Source: Sphingomonadales bacterium (GTDB lineage Bacteria; Pseudomonadota; Alphaproteobacteria; Sphingomonadales; Sphingomonadaceae). From it: DNA of 64,000 nt. The stretch spans positions 41,129 through 105,128 of the forward strand of contig SBGG01000025.1 of the NCBI GenBank assembly GCA_006226685.1. The letters run 5' to 3'. This document shows positions 34,892-45,569 of the stretch, in pieces. Position 1 is the first letter of the stretch. Every line of letters starts with the position of its first letter. The notes below the pieces were generated by a model. It was not told where the DNA came from. It saw nothing but the letters and a program-made list of their open reading frames with translations, and ran no database searches. The position numbers and the translations under genes were made by a program.

Positions 34892-34931
34892 TTCAATCTA
34901 TGTGGCATGAAAAAGTAATTTTGCGATTGAA
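34892..34931 (+). promoter_or_regulatory. inverted repeat upstream of ahpC, candidate peroxide-regulator site
   Basis: TTCAATC (34892-34898) and GATTGAA (34925-34931) form a 7-bp inverted pair in a locally AT-rich stretch 58 bases before ahpC. OxyR controls ahpC in many proteobacteria, but the classical ATAG/CTAT spacing is not clear here. Confidence 0.3.
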
Positions 34932-34988
34932 TAAGGCGCTGCTAACAGAAGCGCACAAGTTTTCATCAAGCCAGAAACGGAGTCGAAA

Positions 34989-35555
34989 ATGGCTGTCATC
35001 AATACCGAGATCAAACCCTTTACCGCCCAGGCGTATAAGGATGGCAAGTTCATCACCGTGACCGATGCCGATGTGAAGGCGGCCGGCTGGTCGGTGTTCG
35101 TTTTCTACCCGGCGGACTTCACCTTCGTGTGCCCGACCGAACTGGAAGATCTGGCCGACCTTTATGGTGAGTTCCAGAAGCTGGGCGTCGAAATCTATTC
35201 GGTGTCGACCGACACGCATTTCAGCCACAAGGCATGGCACGACACCTCGCCCGCGATCGGCAAGATCAAGTACACCATGATCGGCGATCCCTCGGGCACG
35301 CTGACCAATAATTTCGATTGCATGCGTCCGGGCGTCGGCTTGGCTGATCGCGGCACTTTCGTCGTCGACCCGCAGGGCGTGATCCAGGTCATGGAAATCA
35401 CCAGCGAAGGTGTTGGCCGCAACGCTTCGGAACTGCTCCGCAAGGTGAAGGCCGCGCAATATGTCGCGTCGCACCCCGGTGAAGTTTGCCCGGCGAAGTG
35501 GGAAGAGGGTGAGAAGACCCTGGCCCCGTCGCTGGACCTCGTCGGCAAGATCTGA
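34989..35555 (+). CDS. ahpC: alkyl hydroperoxide reductase peroxiredoxin
   Basis: This 188-residue typical 2-Cys peroxiredoxin reduces H2O2 and organic hydroperoxides in the cytoplasm. The peroxidatic Cys48 lies in FTFVCPTE, and the resolving Cys167 in '[13 protein letters not shown]'. The C-terminal tail is complete, so the enzyme is of the sensitive, over-oxidisable type. ACGGAGTCGAAA precedes its ATG. The dedicated reductase gene ahpF follows 140 bases downstream on the same strand. Confidence 0.97.
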   Translation: MAVINTEIKPFTAQAYKDGKFITVTDADVKAAGWSVFVFYPADFTFVCPTELEDLADLYGEFQKLGVEIYSVSTDTHFSHKAWHDTSPAIGKIKYTMIGDPSGTLTNNFDCMRPGVGLADRGTFVVDPQGVIQVMEITSEGVGRNASELLRKVKAAQYVASHPGEVCPAKWEEGEKTLAPSLDLVGKI

Positions 35556-35695
35556 CGCTTCACGTTTCGATCGCGGCGGCGCCTGCCGGTGCCGCCGCAC
35601 CATAACCGCCCGTTTGCCATAGGAGCGAACCTGGCTTTCGGGTCGGGATGCGGGCGGTTTTTCGCGTCTGTGTGACAGGCGCTCAGGAGGACTTC

Positions 35696-37300
35696 ATGCT
35701 TGAACCCGCTTTGAAGGATCAGCTGAAAAGCTATCTGACCAATATCACCCAGCCGATCGAACTGGTCGCGTCGCTTGACGACGGGGCGAAGTCGGCGGAA
35801 CTGGCCGAACTGCTCGATGAGATCGCGTCGCTTTCCGACAAGGTCAGCTTCGTGCGCACCGGTACGGCCGCTCGCAAGCCGTCCTTCCTGATCCGTCGCG
35901 TCGGCACGGATATCGGCGTGACCTTCGCCGGTATTCCGATGGGGCATGAGTTCACGTCGCTCGTCCTCGCCCTGTTGCAGGTTGGCGGCCACCCCTCCAA
36001 GGCGGCGCCCGAACTGCTCCAGCAGGTCAGGGATCTGGACGGCGATTATGCGTTCGAAACCTATTTCTCGCTATCCTGCCAGAACTGCCCTGACGTGGTG
36101 CAGGCGCTGAACCTGATGGCGGTGCTCAATCCGCGCATTTCCAATGTTTCGATCGACGGTTCCCTGTTCAAGGATGAGGTCGATGCGCGCAAGGTGATGG
36201 CGGTGCCGACCGTCTACCTCAACGGTGAGCCTTTCGCCTCGGGCCGGATGGATCTGGAGCAGATTGTCGCGAAGCTCGACACCGGTGCGGCCGCGAAGGC
36301 GGCGGAGAAGATCGCCGCGAAGTCACCGTTCGATGTGCTGGTCGTCGGTGGTGGTCCTGCCGGGGCGGCTGCGGCGGTCTATGCGGCGCGCAAGGGGATA
36401 AGCACCGGCATTGCGGCCGAACGGTTTGGCGGGCAGGTGCTCGACACCATGGCGATCGAGAATCTGATCTCCGTCCCGCACACCGAAGGGCCGAAGCTGG
36501 CCGCGGCGCTCGAAACCCATGTGAAGGAATATGATGTCGATATCATGAACCTTCAGAAGGCGAAGAAGCTGGTGCCTGCGTCCACGGTTGGTGGCCTGAT
36601 CGGCGTCGAGCTGGAGAATGGCGCGAGCCTGAAGGCGAAGACGGTCATCCTGACCACCGGCGCCCGCTGGCGGCAAATGGGTGTGCCCGGCGAGGATGAG
36701 TATCGCAACAAGGGGGTCGCCTATTGTCCGCATTGCGATGGTCCGCTGTTCAAGGGCAAGCGTGTTGCGGTGATCGGTGGCGGCAATAGCGGCGTCGAAG
36801 CCGCGATCGACCTGGCCGGTATCGTCGCCCATGTGACGCTGATCGAGTTCGACAGCCAGTTGCGCGCCGATGCGGTGCTTCAGCGCAAGCTGAACAGCCT
36901 GCCCAATGTGACCACCATCGTTTCGGCGATGACCACCGAGGTGCTCGGCAATGGCGAGAAGGTGACGGGGCTCAGCTACAAGGATCGCGTCAGTGGCGAT
37001 GTGCATCATCTGGAGCTGGAAGGCATTTTCGTCCAGATCGGTCTTGTCCCGAATACCGAGTGGCTCAACGGGGCTGTCGCCCTGTCGCCGCGCGGCGAAA
37101 TCGAGATCGATGCGCGTGGCGCAACTTCGGTCCCCGGCGTATTCGCGGCAGGGGATGCGACCACCACCCCCTATAAGCAGATCGTGATTGCGATGGGTGA
37201 GGGGGCGAAGGCCGCGCTTTCGGCCTTCGACTATCTGATCCGTCAGGTCCCGGTCGAAGACAGCACCGGAGTCGAGGGAGCCTCGGTCGCTGCCGCCTGA
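35696..37300 (+). CDS. ahpF: alkyl hydroperoxide reductase flavoprotein subunit
   Basis: This 534-residue NADH- and FAD-dependent disulfide reductase recharges AhpC. An N-terminal tandem thioredoxin-like domain has the redox pair Cys128/Cys131 (SCQNCPD). The C-terminal thioredoxin-reductase part has FAD motif [16 protein letters not shown] ([10 protein letters not shown]), NAD motif '[17 protein letters not shown]', and '[16 protein letters not shown]'. ATG 35696 is chosen for CAGGAGGACTTC in front of it. The last 58 bases overlap the 3' end of the KpsS-like gene on the other strand. Confidence 0.96.
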   Translation: MLEPALKDQLKSYLTNITQPIELVASLDDGAKSAELAELLDEIASLSDKVSFVRTGTAARKPSFLIRRVGTDIGVTFAGIPMGHEFTSLVLALLQVGGHPSKAAPELLQQVRDLDGDYAFETYFSLSCQNCPDVVQALNLMAVLNPRISNVSIDGSLFKDEVDARKVMAVPTVYLNGEPFASGRMDLEQIVAKLDTGAAAKAAEKIAAKSPFDVLVVGGGPAGAAAAVYAARKGISTGIAAERFGGQVLDTMAIENLISVPHTEGPKLAAALETHVKEYDVDIMNLQKAKKLVPASTVGGLIGVELENGASLKAKTVILTTGARWRQMGVPGEDEYRNKGVAYCPHCDGPLFKGKRVAVIGGGNSGVEAAIDLAGIVAHVTLIEFDSQLRADAVLQRKLNSLPNVTTIVSAMTTEVLGNGEKVTGLSYKDRVSGDVHHLELEGIFVQIGLVPNTEWLNGAVALSPRGEIEIDARGATSVPGVFAAGDATTTPYKQIVIAMGEGAKAALSAFDYLIRQVPVEDSTGVEGASVAAA

Positions 37301-38553
37301 CGCAATAAGATCCGGCCCATGTCCAGTGCGATCGGGACGTGGGCCGGATGATTGAACAGGCGGTCCAGCGTCGATTCGATAAGGGTCGCGATCGCCGACT
37401 GGCTCGCAATGCCGCCCGGCACCAGGCAGCGGGCGTGAAGTACCTGCCGGAACGCGTCATATTTGCGCATGTCGGGTGGTTCCGGGGCCTTCCAGAAATC
37501 GTCAAGGCGCCCCTGATGGGTGATGCCGGGAATGTCATAAATCGCGCTGCCCAGCACGAAGACGGGGGTTCCCGCTGCCAGGCCCAGCGTGCCGGAGGTG
37601 CTGTTGACCGTTACGATGCCGAGGCTTTCCCGGGTCATGCGATTGAGATCTCCGCCGGCAATGTGGACGACGCGGCCTTCGATCCGCAGACGTTTGGCAT
37701 GTTTGCGCACAAATCCGGCCCAGCTTCGATATTCGCAGTCGAGCGGATGTTCCTTTATCACCAGCATCGTGTTGAACGGAGCATGGAGGGCGAAGCTTTC
37801 CAGCACATAGAGGGTCGCCTCGCGCATGCTGGTGAACGGTGAATGGGTGCGGATCTGATAATCGGAATTGAGCTGAAGCGGGAACAGGAAATAGGGGGCT
37901 TCACCGATCCGTGTCAGCGCTTTTTTCGTGCGGCCTTTATATAGTTTCTGCCGGACGAATTTGAGCAGCCACCCAAGCCCTTCTGCGATCAGGGACCCGG
38001 GACGATGGGATTTGTAGAAGGGGTATTGCCAGCGCGTCAGGCAATCGGTCGCATAATAGCGCAGGGAGTCGCGCGCGCGCCGCCTGAAGCTTGCGGTAAT
38101 CGGAATCGGTGGCGGCACCGGCGGCAGGGTCGCGGCCTGCTGCATCAGCCATTCCGGGTCGCGCGACATGGTCGAATGGCCGTTTACTCCATCCGGTTCC
38201 ATCGTGATCCAGTGCGGGCGGATATAGCCTTCCTCGAACACATGGATATCGATGCCGCGCAATTTCGCCATGCCGTGCGCCGCGCGATGCAGCGGTCGGC
38301 AATCGCCGAACAGGAATATGTCGGTGATTTTGTTGTCGCGCACATAATGATCGAAAAAGCGGTTCCAGCCCGAACTGCCTCCGCGATAGCTGGTTGCCTC
38401 GCCGGGCCAGTCGACCCGGTCTCCACCATTGAAATTGATACGGTGGACCGGGTAGCCGCGCTTTACCAGTTCCTGCCCGAGCAGCCAGAAAAAGGGGCCG
38501 GGCGGACCCTGAAGAAACAGAAAGCGGCGCCTTACGGGGGGGAAAGCCTTCAT
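37243..38553 (-). CDS. KpsS-like capsule polysaccharide protein
   Basis: This 436-residue protein matches the Capsule_synth (KpsS/LipB) family: '[20 protein letters not shown]' at the N-terminus, '[16 protein letters not shown]', '[16 protein letters not shown]', '[20 protein letters not shown]', 'LVIKEHPLD', and '[19 protein letters not shown]'. KpsS/KpsC proteins add beta-Kdo residues to lipid anchors of capsules; in other loci they support export. ATG 38553 is preferred. Its stop lies inside ahpF. The dioxygenase-like gene lies upstream on the same strand with a 273-base gap. Whether the window's glycan is capsule-like is inferred from this gene and the priming transferase. Confidence 0.85.
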   Translation of the reverse strand: MKAFPPVRRRFLFLQGPPGPFFWLLGQELVKRGYPVHRINFNGGDRVDWPGEATSYRGGSSGWNRFFDHYVRDNKITDIFLFGDCRPLHRAAHGMAKLRGIDIHVFEEGYIRPHWITMEPDGVNGHSTMSRDPEWLMQQAATLPPVPPPIPITASFRRRARDSLRYYATDCLTRWQYPFYKSHRPGSLIAEGLGWLLKFVRQKLYKGRTKKALTRIGEAPYFLFPLQLNSDYQIRTHSPFTSMREATLYVLESFALHAPFNTMLVIKEHPLDCEYRSWAGFVRKHAKRLRIEGRVVHIAGGDLNRMTRESLGIVTVNSTSGTLGLAAGTPVFVLGSAIYDIPGITHQGRLDDFWKAPEPPDMRKYDAFRQVLHARCLVPGGIASQSAIATLIESTLDRLFNHPAHVPIALDMGRILLRQAAATEAPSTPVLSSTGT

Positions 38554-38826
38554 GCGCGTGATCCTAGGCCCAAAAGATCGGGGCGACAATCTATTTTTGT
38601 GCGATGCAACAATTGGTGTCCATCGTCACAAATGCCATGGCGAAGCCGCAGAGCTTCTGTGCCGTCCAGACAAGGATGGACGTGAATATATAGGCCGGAT
38701 GTCTTAAAGATCATTCCGTCCGTTCCCCTTTTTTTGTTCTGCGGTTGCGATACCTATCTTGCATTGTCGCTATATTGCAACTGCTGAACCGAAGCCGAAC
38801 CGCTATGGACGTAGTTACGGTTGTCG

Positions 38827-39882
38827 TCATCCTGATTTCGACTGGTCGTTGGAATCGGGGGTTATTCTGCCCTTATATTTCCATGGCTGACCGAGCCATC
38901 GGTGGAAGCGGTCACGTGTCGCCCACAGCATCGGAATACGTCGTTCCGCGATGCCGGGCAGGCTGAGAGGGTCGAGGCCGAGCCACGGCACGAAAGGGTT
39001 GCGACGGCTATAGGCCCAGATTTCGATCCGCATCGATGGTCGGCTGGATGGGCCGCGCGCATGAAAACCGCAGGTGTCGACCACCACCAGAGTGTTGGCC
39101 GGAACGGCGAAGGCAACCGGTTCGGGCAGGCCGAGCCGGGGCAATTCGTCCCGGGTGATCCGCATCGATCCACGCGCCGACAACCGGTCCACCCGCTCCG
39201 GGGCCATCAACGCCTTTTCATGTTCCCATTGCAGCCGTTCCGGCGTCAGTCGATGGGAACCGGGCACATAGGTGAGGGGGCCGTCTTCCGGCTCCACGTC
39301 AGAGAGAAAGAACCACGCCTTCATCGTCGGGTGGAAAGTGTCTGCGTGCAGATGCGTCTGAGGATCTGCTTTTTTCCCCGAGCGATGGGTGAGGATGGTT
39401 TGAATATAATAGAGCGGTTCGATGTCGAAGCCCGAAACATAGCGCATCAGGCCCGCCCAGCGCGGTGCCCGCAGCAGTGTGCGCAACGCGGGAATGTCGC
39501 GCAGCATATCGGCGTCGATCGCGATACGGCGGGTGATGGTGTCGCCCTGCACCATTTCTCGTGCGGGTGATACGCGCTTCAGTATCGCCTCGCGCAGCGC
39601 TGCGAACTGGTCGGCGGGCAGAAAGTCAGGCACCAATATATAGCCTTGCCGGGCAAACTGATCGAGGTCCTCTGTGCCCAGCCGCGCCGCGAGGCGCGCG
39701 CGCCGTGTCGTGGCGAGCCGGTGTGTGAGCCGCACGCGCATCCGGTGCAGGCCCTGCCGGTTCAGCCGTTTCGAACCGATCAGTGGATTGTCGCGAAAGG
39801 ACTTGGCCCCGCTCAGCAATTGCGCCACCCACCATGGGAAAGCGAGCCAGCGCAGCGGGGAATGTTTCGACGCGCTTGTCAT
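38827..39882 (-). CDS. phytanoyl-CoA dioxygenase (PhyH)-like protein
   Basis: This 351-residue protein has a PhyH-type Fe(II)/2-oxoglutarate oxygenase domain (about 75-330). The iron ligands are visible: H-A-D in 'THLHADTFHPTMKAWFF', and a distal His in 'TCGFHARGPSSR', with the 2-oxoglutarate-contacting Arg just after it (S-S-R). 'LSDVEPEDGPLTYVPGSHR' is a family hallmark. Such enzymes hydroxylate lipids, small molecules or sugars. In this glycan locus it may modify a sugar or lipid, but the substrate is unknown. It is divergent from the priming transferase (181-base gap). Confidence 0.85.
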   Translation of the reverse strand: MTSASKHSPLRWLAFPWWVAQLLSGAKSFRDNPLIGSKRLNRQGLHRMRVRLTHRLATTRRARLAARLGTEDLDQFARQGYILVPDFLPADQFAALREAILKRVSPAREMVQGDTITRRIAIDADMLRDIPALRTLLRAPRWAGLMRYVSGFDIEPLYYIQTILTHRSGKKADPQTHLHADTFHPTMKAWFFLSDVEPEDGPLTYVPGSHRLTPERLQWEHEKALMAPERVDRLSARGSMRITRDELPRLGLPEPVAFAVPANTLVVVDTCGFHARGPSSRPSMRIEIWAYSRRNPFVPWLGLDPLSLPGIAERRIPMLWATRDRFHRWLGQPWKYKGRITPDSNDQSKSG

Positions 39883-40063
39883 TCATCCCCTTTGAGACGC
39901 TGTGTTCCTTGTGTAAAGGGGGCGCGTCGGGATTGCCCGACGGCTGTTGCATTGAGGCCATGCTGTCATCTTCGCTTCCTTTCTCCGAAACGCGCCCCTC
40001 TGAAACGCGTCCGACCATGCCGGGTTCCCGGTGTGCCCCGGCGAATGGAAAGGCGCGGCGGTC

Positions 40064-41434
40064 ATGACCCCCTCCTTCCGGCCGCCGGTTAGCAAGGAAA
40101 GCGCCCGCCTGCGTCTCTACATGCTCGGGCTGGTGCTCGATATGTGGGCGATGCTGATCAGTTTCGTGCTGGCGAACTGGCTGGTACTGGGATCGCCCTG
40201 GGGCGAACCGGGCAAGCCGCACGGTATTGCCTTCTTCACGATATTGGCCCCCGTTTATGCTCTGCTGGCCGTCAATAGCGGTGCCTATGGCATCAGGATG
40301 CTCGGCCGCATCCGGACCAGTTCGGCCCATGCGTTGCTGGCGCTGGCGCAGGCGGTGCTGGTGACGTTGCTGTTCGTGTTTTTCGCGAAGATCGCCGAGC
40401 AGCTCTCTCGTCTGACGTTCGTCGCGGGGTGCCTGTTTTCGGCGGTGGGGTTGATCGGAACCCGCTATATCGTCACGGCTCTGTCGCGCCGGATGCTGGG
40501 CGCGGTGCCGATGATGGAGCTCATCATCATGGACGGGGTATCCGTGCCAGGCTTGCCTGCGCACATGGCGGTGGTCGATGCGCGGGTGGCGGGGATCGAT
40601 CCATCGAGCCATGATGCGGAGATGGCGGAGCGACTCGCCAATGCGGTGGGTGGGGCCGAGCATGTCATAGTCGCCTGTTCCGGCGACAGGATCGAAGACT
40701 GGAGCATCGCGCTTAAGTCGCTTTCTGCCCGCGGAGAGATATTGATCCCGGAAATGGCACGGTTCGCACCGGTGCGGGGGGGCACGTTCCAGCATCGGCC
40801 GACGCTGATCGTCGCGGGCGGGCCGCTGGATTTCCGGGATCGGATCATCAAGCGCATTTTCGATGTCGTGGCATCGTCCGTGGCGTTGCTGCTGCTCTCG
40901 CCGGTCCTGATCGCGGCCGCGATCGCGGTGAAGCTTTCCAGTCCGGGGCCGGTCTTCTTCCGTCAGGCGCGGCTGGGCCGCGATGCGCGCCCGTTTAAAA
41001 TTTACAAATTCCGTTCGATGCGCGTCGAAGACAGCGATCAGCGCGCGGACAAGCTGACGCAGCGGGACGATCCGCGCGTTACCCGTGTCGGGGCGTTCAT
41101 CCGCCGGACGAGTGTCGATGAATTGCCGCAGCTCTTCAACGTGTTGACCGGGGACATGAGCATGGTCGGACCGCGACCCCATGCGCCGGGCGCAAGGGCC
41201 GCCGACGCGCTCTACTGGGAGGTGGATCAGCGTTACTGGGCACGCCATTGCATCAAGCCGGGCATTACCGGCCTGGCCCAGATACGCGGCTATCGCGGCA
41301 GCACCGATGCGCATGAGGATCTGATCCTGCGATTGCAGTCGGATCTGGAATATGTGACCGGCTGGTCGGTGTTACGGGATATTCGTATCCTCGCTTCGAC
41401 CGTGCGGGTGTTGATCCACGACAAGGCCTATTGA
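40064..41434 (+). CDS. undecaprenyl-phosphate sugar-1-P transferase (SpsB/GelB-like)
   Basis: This 456-residue initiating enzyme transfers a sugar-1-phosphate to undecaprenyl phosphate in the inner membrane, starting a repeat unit. About four N-terminal helices and a CoA-binding-like segment (about 130-240) are followed by the catalytic bacterial sugar transferase domain. That has the re-entrant helix '[20 protein letters not shown]', '[20 protein letters not shown]', 'FRSM', '[14 protein letters not shown]' and '[10 protein letters not shown]'. Homologues start sphingans (gellan, welan). ATG 40064 is tentative; an in-frame GTG lies 11 codons upstream. Confidence 0.9.
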   Translation: MTPSFRPPVSKESARLRLYMLGLVLDMWAMLISFVLANWLVLGSPWGEPGKPHGIAFFTILAPVYALLAVNSGAYGIRMLGRIRTSSAHALLALAQAVLVTLLFVFFAKIAEQLSRLTFVAGCLFSAVGLIGTRYIVTALSRRMLGAVPMMELIIMDGVSVPGLPAHMAVVDARVAGIDPSSHDAEMAERLANAVGGAEHVIVACSGDRIEDWSIALKSLSARGEILIPEMARFAPVRGGTFQHRPTLIVAGGPLDFRDRIIKRIFDVVASSVALLLLSPVLIAAAIAVKLSSPGPVFFRQARLGRDARPFKIYKFRSMRVEDSDQRADKLTQRDDPRVTRVGAFIRRTSVDELPQLFNVLTGDMSMVGPRPHAPGARAADALYWEVDQRYWARHCIKPGITGLAQIRGYRGSTDAHEDLILRLQSDLEYVTGWSVLRDIRILASTVRVLIHDKAY

Positions 41435-41519
41435 CGGATGGGCCTGTTTGATGTTGGCGCATTGCCGTGCAAAGGCACGGCAGAGGCATGAACGCTATGT
41501 CGCCATGGAGGACAGTGCA

Positions 41520-42272
41520 ATGATAACCGCGCACCGCGCACTGAAGGCGGCGGGCAAATATGTTTCGCGCGGCATATTGGCGGCGAAGGCGGCGCTGGGG
41601 GTACGTGCCGGCCGGCATTGTACGGCCTGCGGGCGGGATGTGGTCGGCTTCTTCCGTTATGGCGATTGCGCGGACTGGGGATGCCCCGCCTGTCAGGCAT
41701 CGCCCCGCGAACGGCTGGTCAACTATCTGATCGACGGTGCGATCCTTACCCTGCCGGCCGAGGACGGTGCGATCCTGCACATGGCGCCCGGCGAGGCCAG
41801 CCTTGTTACCCGTTTCCGCACGGCTGTGTGCGATTATGTGCCTGCCGATCTCGATCCGTCCCGCTATGCGGTGGCGGGAATGCACCGTATCGACCTTATG
41901 GATATAGACGAAAGGGGCCGGTTCGACCTGTTCTATGCCAGTCATGTGATGGAACATGTGCCTGACGACGCCCATGTGCTGCGCGAGATTTTTGCCGCGC
42001 TGAACCCGGGCGGGGAGGCATGGCTGATCGTGCCCCTATGGGATAAACCCACCGAGGACGGCAGGCCGGGCATGAGCGCGCGGGAGCGGGAAAAGCGCTT
42101 CGGCCAGTGGGACCATGTGCGCCAATATGGCCCCGATTTTGCCGATCGGATCCGTGCGGCGGGTTTCGATGTGGAGGTGCTGCGCGCTTCGGATCAGCCC
42201 GCCAGCGAGGTTATACGCCTCGGGCTGGGGGAAATGGTCTTCCGCGCTCGCAAGCCGCTGGCGCGCGGGTGA
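41520..42272 (+). CDS. SAM-dependent methyltransferase with N-terminal zinc ribbon
   Basis: This 250-residue protein has two Cys pairs at about residues 37-66 (CTAC and CPAC), followed by the family marker 'SPRERLVNYL'. A class I methyltransferase part follows with a motif-I-like 'AILHMAPGEASL', 'DLFYASHVMEHVPDD' and 'AALNPGGEAWLIVP'. GGAGGACAGTGCA before ATG 41520 selects this start over upstream in-frame codons. It is 85 bases after the priming transferase and 10 bases before the flippase, so it belongs to the glycan operon. It may O-methylate a sugar; the substrate is unknown. Confidence 0.82.
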   Translation: MITAHRALKAAGKYVSRGILAAKAALGVRAGRHCTACGRDVVGFFRYGDCADWGCPACQASPRERLVNYLIDGAILTLPAEDGAILHMAPGEASLVTRFRTAVCDYVPADLDPSRYAVAGMHRIDLMDIDERGRFDLFYASHVMEHVPDDAHVLREIFAALNPGGEAWLIVPLWDKPTEDGRPGMSAREREKRFGQWDHVRQYGPDFADRIRAAGFDVEVLRASDQPASEVIRLGLGEMVFRARKPLARG

Positions 42273-42282
42273 AAGCGGGTCG

Positions 42283-43614
42283 GTGCGACGCCTGATCGCC
42301 GCCGGAGAAGGGTCGGCCCATGTGCTGACACTGGCGAAGCTCGCCAATGTCGCGCTGTCGATGCTGTGGGGCTTTGCCGTCACCTTCGTGTTCGTGCGTA
42401 TGTTGCCGGGCGCGGAGTTCAAGGCGTTTCTGCTGCTGGTTGCATTCAACAACTTCACCCAGTCGGCCGAGCTGGGCCTTACCAATGTCGTTTATGCGCG
42501 GTTGCGCCGCTGGTGGCTGGCGCACCGCGGGGCGGATGGAGCGGGGAACGAAGGCGGCGATTTCCGGCTGGAGGAAATCGGTGTGCTGTTCCTGTTTCTG
42601 GGCGCGCTGATCCTGTGCGGCGGAATCATGGTGGCAGGCGCCATTCTGGCAGGATGGATCAGGACGGACCTGCCCGCTCTGTTCCTGATATTTTTTCTGG
42701 CTTCTGCGCTCAACATGCTGTTGTTGCTGGCAAAGCGGGCGCTGGCCGCGGTCGATCGCAATCTGGTCTGGGAAACGGTGGACTTTGCCCGGCGTCTGCT
42801 GGGCCTCGCACTATTGCTCTCGGTGCTGGCGGGGTTCGGCCTGATGACGTCGGTTGCGCTGCAACTGATCCTCAACAGTGCCGGGGTGCTGACAGGGCTT
42901 GCCCTGATCCAGCAGCGGACCGGCATGCACGGGCGCCAGTGGGTCGCCTGGCGGGTGGGCGGCGGCCATGTGCGCCGCACCTATTTGCGCGACATCGGCG
43001 CCTCGGCGGCGCTGACGCTGAGCGAGGTGGCCGCCTATAACAGCCCTTATTTCCTGATCGCGGCAGTCAGCCATGATCCGGCGCTGATCCTGCTGTTCGA
43101 TTTCGTGTTCAAGATGATCCGGGCGGTGGCGACGGCGACCCGTGCGACGATAGAGGGGGCATTGCCGCGCCTGACGCGCCTGTGGTTCGCGGGGGATATG
43201 GCGGCGTTCGCGCACGGGCTGGCGCGCGCGGTGGGAATCGCGGTTGGGGTCGCGCTGTGCGCCGACTTGTTGCTAGTGGCGATTGGCGGGCGGCTGTTTG
43301 CGATCCTGTTCGACGGCCGGGCGGTGCTGACCATGACGGAGCTGGCGATGCTGTGCGTCCTGCTGCTCGCGCTCGTGGTCATGTGCGTTTCGGTTTATGT
43401 GCAGGGTGCGCTCGGCCGGTTCGGGCCGTTGCTGCGCCAGTCGCTCCCCTTTCTTGCCGCTTCGCTCATCAGCCCGCCGCTGGCCGTCTGGCTTGCGGGC
43501 AAGGGCAGTGCGGCCAATGACGGCCCGATCTTCATGGCGCTGTATCTGGCGACATTCGCGGGCGCCGCGATGCTGCACATTGCCGCGATGCGGCGCATGG
43601 CTCGGGGGCTTTAG
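42283..43614 (+). CDS. polysaccharide flippase-like membrane protein (Wzx/MATE type)
   Basis: This 443-residue protein has about 12 transmembrane helices, beginning 'LTLAKLANVALSMLWGFAV' and ending 'LYLATFAGAAMLHIAAM'. Conserved-looking interior Asn/Gln residues (AFNNFTQSAELGLTN) resemble Wzx-type lipid-linked oligosaccharide flippases. A GTG start at 42283 follows GAAAGCGGGTCG and lies 10 bases after the preceding stop. The next gene starts the base after its stop, so the operon is tight. It would flip the lipid-linked repeat to the periplasm. Confidence 0.75.
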   Translation: MRRLIAAGEGSAHVLTLAKLANVALSMLWGFAVTFVFVRMLPGAEFKAFLLLVAFNNFTQSAELGLTNVVYARLRRWWLAHRGADGAGNEGGDFRLEEIGVLFLFLGALILCGGIMVAGAILAGWIRTDLPALFLIFFLASALNMLLLLAKRALAAVDRNLVWETVDFARRLLGLALLLSVLAGFGLMTSVALQLILNSAGVLTGLALIQQRTGMHGRQWVAWRVGGGHVRRTYLRDIGASAALTLSEVAAYNSPYFLIAAVSHDPALILLFDFVFKMIRAVATATRATIEGALPRLTRLWFAGDMAAFAHGLARAVGIAVGVALCADLLLVAIGGRLFAILFDGRAVLTMTELAMLCVLLLALVVMCVSVYVQGALGRFGPLLRQSLPFLAASLISPPLAVWLAGKGSAANDGPIFMALYLATFAGAAMLHIAAMRRMARGL

Positions 43615-44805
43615 ATGCATATTGCGATGGTCGATCCCTCGCTCTTCACCGGGCGTTATGATGACAGCCTGTGCGCGGCGCTGGTCCATGCCGGGGCCCC
43701 TGCCGGAGGATGCGCGCAGGTGGTGCTGCATGGTCGTCCGATGCGCGATACCGACGCGATCCAGCCGGAGGGCTATCGGTATAGTCCCTCTTTTTTTGGC
43801 CTGTCGGAACGGTTGCGTGGGGCCTTGGGCGATGGCGTTGCCTTTCGCGCGGTGAAAGCTGCCGAGTATCTGGCGCAGGCGCGGCTGGGGGGGCTGGCGG
43901 ACTTGCGCGCTGCCGATGTCGTACATGTTCAGTGGCTGCCCTTTCCTTCCGCCGATCGGATGCTGATCGCGCGGCTCGCGCGAGGCCGGGGCGCAAATGG
44001 GCGTCGTCCGGCGCTGATCCATACCGTCCATAACGCCTCAGCCTTTCATGGCGACAGCGGGGCGCAGGGGGCGGGCTATCGCGCGTTGCTCGACCGGTTC
44101 GATACGTTGGTCGTCCATGGCGAGGAAACGCGCGCGGCGCTGATCGCGCAGGGTGTGGGCGGGGAGCGGCTGCATATTGTGCCGCATCCACCGATGGAAC
44201 TGGCCGCCGCGACGCCCGCCGATCTGACCGCCGTGCCGGATCCCGCGGTTCCGCGCATTCTCTTTTTCGGGACGATCCGGCCCTATAAGGGGTTCGATCT
44301 GCTGATTGAGGCCTGTCTGGCGCTCTGGAACGAAGGACTGGTGTTCGAGCTGGCGGTTGCGGGTAAGCCTTTTTTCGATATCGCCCCGCTGATCGAACGG
44401 GTGAAAGCCGCCGGATATGGCGACAGGCTGGTCGTGGAACTGGGGTTCCTCACCGAATCGCGGCTCGATGCCCATATGCGCAAGGCCGATATCATCGCCT
44501 TTCCCTATCGCCATATCGACAGCAGCGGTGCGTTTCTCTCTGCCCTGCATCATGGCAAGGCGATGGTGGCGACGCGGGTTGGCATGTTCGCCACGCTGGA
44601 CGACGATGCGGTGGCGCTGTGCCCGCCCGATGACGCGGCGGCTCTGGCCGGGGCGCTGCGGGGCGTGATCGGCGATGCGACGGTGCGGGCGCGACTGGGC
44701 GAGGCGGCGCTGGCCATGCGCGCGGCCATGGGGCAATGGAGCGATGCGGCGGCGCTGACGCTGCAGGTTTATGAACGGGTGCTGGAAAGGGCGGACAGGG
44801 CATGA
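43615..44805 (+). CDS. glycosyltransferase, GT4-like
   Basis: This 396-residue cytoplasmic glycosyltransferase has a GT-B fold. The N-terminal acceptor part has 'VVHVQWLPFPS' and 'IHTVHNASAFHGD'. The C-terminal donor-binding domain has 'ILFFGTIRPYKGFDLLIEA', 'VVELGFLTESRLDAHMRKAD', 'IIAFPYRHIDSSGAFLSALH', and the E-x7-E-like loop replaced by S-x2-F. It starts immediately after the flippase stop and overlaps the next gene by ATGA. The sugar specificity is unknown. Confidence 0.88.
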   Translation: MHIAMVDPSLFTGRYDDSLCAALVHAGAPAGGCAQVVLHGRPMRDTDAIQPEGYRYSPSFFGLSERLRGALGDGVAFRAVKAAEYLAQARLGGLADLRAADVVHVQWLPFPSADRMLIARLARGRGANGRRPALIHTVHNASAFHGDSGAQGAGYRALLDRFDTLVVHGEETRAALIAQGVGGERLHIVPHPPMELAAATPADLTAVPDPAVPRILFFGTIRPYKGFDLLIEACLALWNEGLVFELAVAGKPFFDIAPLIERVKAAGYGDRLVVELGFLTESRLDAHMRKADIIAFPYRHIDSSGAFLSALHHGKAMVATRVGMFATLDDDAVALCPPDDAAALAGALRGVIGDATVRARLGEAALAMRAAMGQWSDAAALTLQVYERVLERADRA

Positions 44806-45569
44806 GCGGAGGACGGATCGCGCGGGAATTGTCGCGGCGCTGGCTGGCGATGCGGCTGGCGGCGGCGGGGCGGGTCCATCAATATCCCGAAATCCTCGCG
44901 CTGCGTCGTTTTTTCGAGGGCTTTGCGATCGACGCACTGATCGATGTCGGCGCCAATGAAGGGCAATATGCGGCGACCGCGCGCAGGGATGCCGGGTTTC
45001 GCGGTCATATCTTCTCGTTCGAACCGAACCCGGATATATTCGCCATTCTGTCCGCCAGGGCCGCGCGCGACCCGAACTGGCATGTGTTCAACATCGCTCT
45101 GTCCGATTTCAATGGCGAGAGCGAATTTCACATCATGGCCGCGCATCAGTTCAGCTCGCTGGTGAAGCCGGCCGACCGGCTCGACCCGATTTTCGTTGAG
45201 CGCAACCGGGTGGAGCGGACGGTGACGATGCAGTGCCGCCGCCTCGACGACATGCTGGACGAATTGTTGAAGCCCCATGGCCTGTCGCGGCCTTTCCTCA
45301 AAATGGATACGCAGGGGCATGACCGGTCGGTCTGCGAAGGCGCGGGCGCGCGGCTTTCGGAGATGATCGGCTTGCAGAGCGAACTGGCGGTGCGTCCGCA
45401 ATATGAAGGGGCGAGCGAGTATCGCGCGATGATCGGCTGGCTGGAACAGCATGGTTTCGTGCCCAACGCGATGTTCGCCAATAACAAGGGGCATTTCCCG
45501 CTGCTGGTCGAGATGGACGGCATTTTCCTGCGCGCTGATCTGGCGGGAGAGGGAGCGGTAAGCGCGTGA
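44802..45569 (+). CDS. FkbM family methyltransferase
   Basis: This 255-residue class I methyltransferase has 'ALIDVGANEGQYAATARRD' (motif I), 'IFSFEPNPDIFAILSARAAR' and 'FLKMDTQGHDRSVCEGAGAR', diagnostic of FkbM proteins, which O-methylate sugars or other hydroxyls. It overlaps its neighbours by ATGA at both ends, so it is translationally coupled in the glycan operon. It gives the locus a second methyltransferase, hinting at a methylated surface sugar. Confidence 0.9.
   Translation: MSGGRIARELSRRWLAMRLAAAGRVHQYPEILALRRFFEGFAIDALIDVGANEGQYAATARRDAGFRGHIFSFEPNPDIFAILSARAARDPNWHVFNIALSDFNGESEFHIMAAHQFSSLVKPADRLDPIFVERNRVERTVTMQCRRLDDMLDELLKPHGLSRPFLKMDTQGHDRSVCEGAGARLSEMIGLQSELAVRPQYEGASEYRAMIGWLEQHGFVPNAMFANNKGHFPLLVEMDGIFLRADLAGEGAVSA

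Noticed and set aside
39626..41314. A 562-codon minus-strand frame
   Set aside because: It is antisense to the priming transferase and the end of the dioxygenase gene; Arg/His/Gln-rich with no motif.
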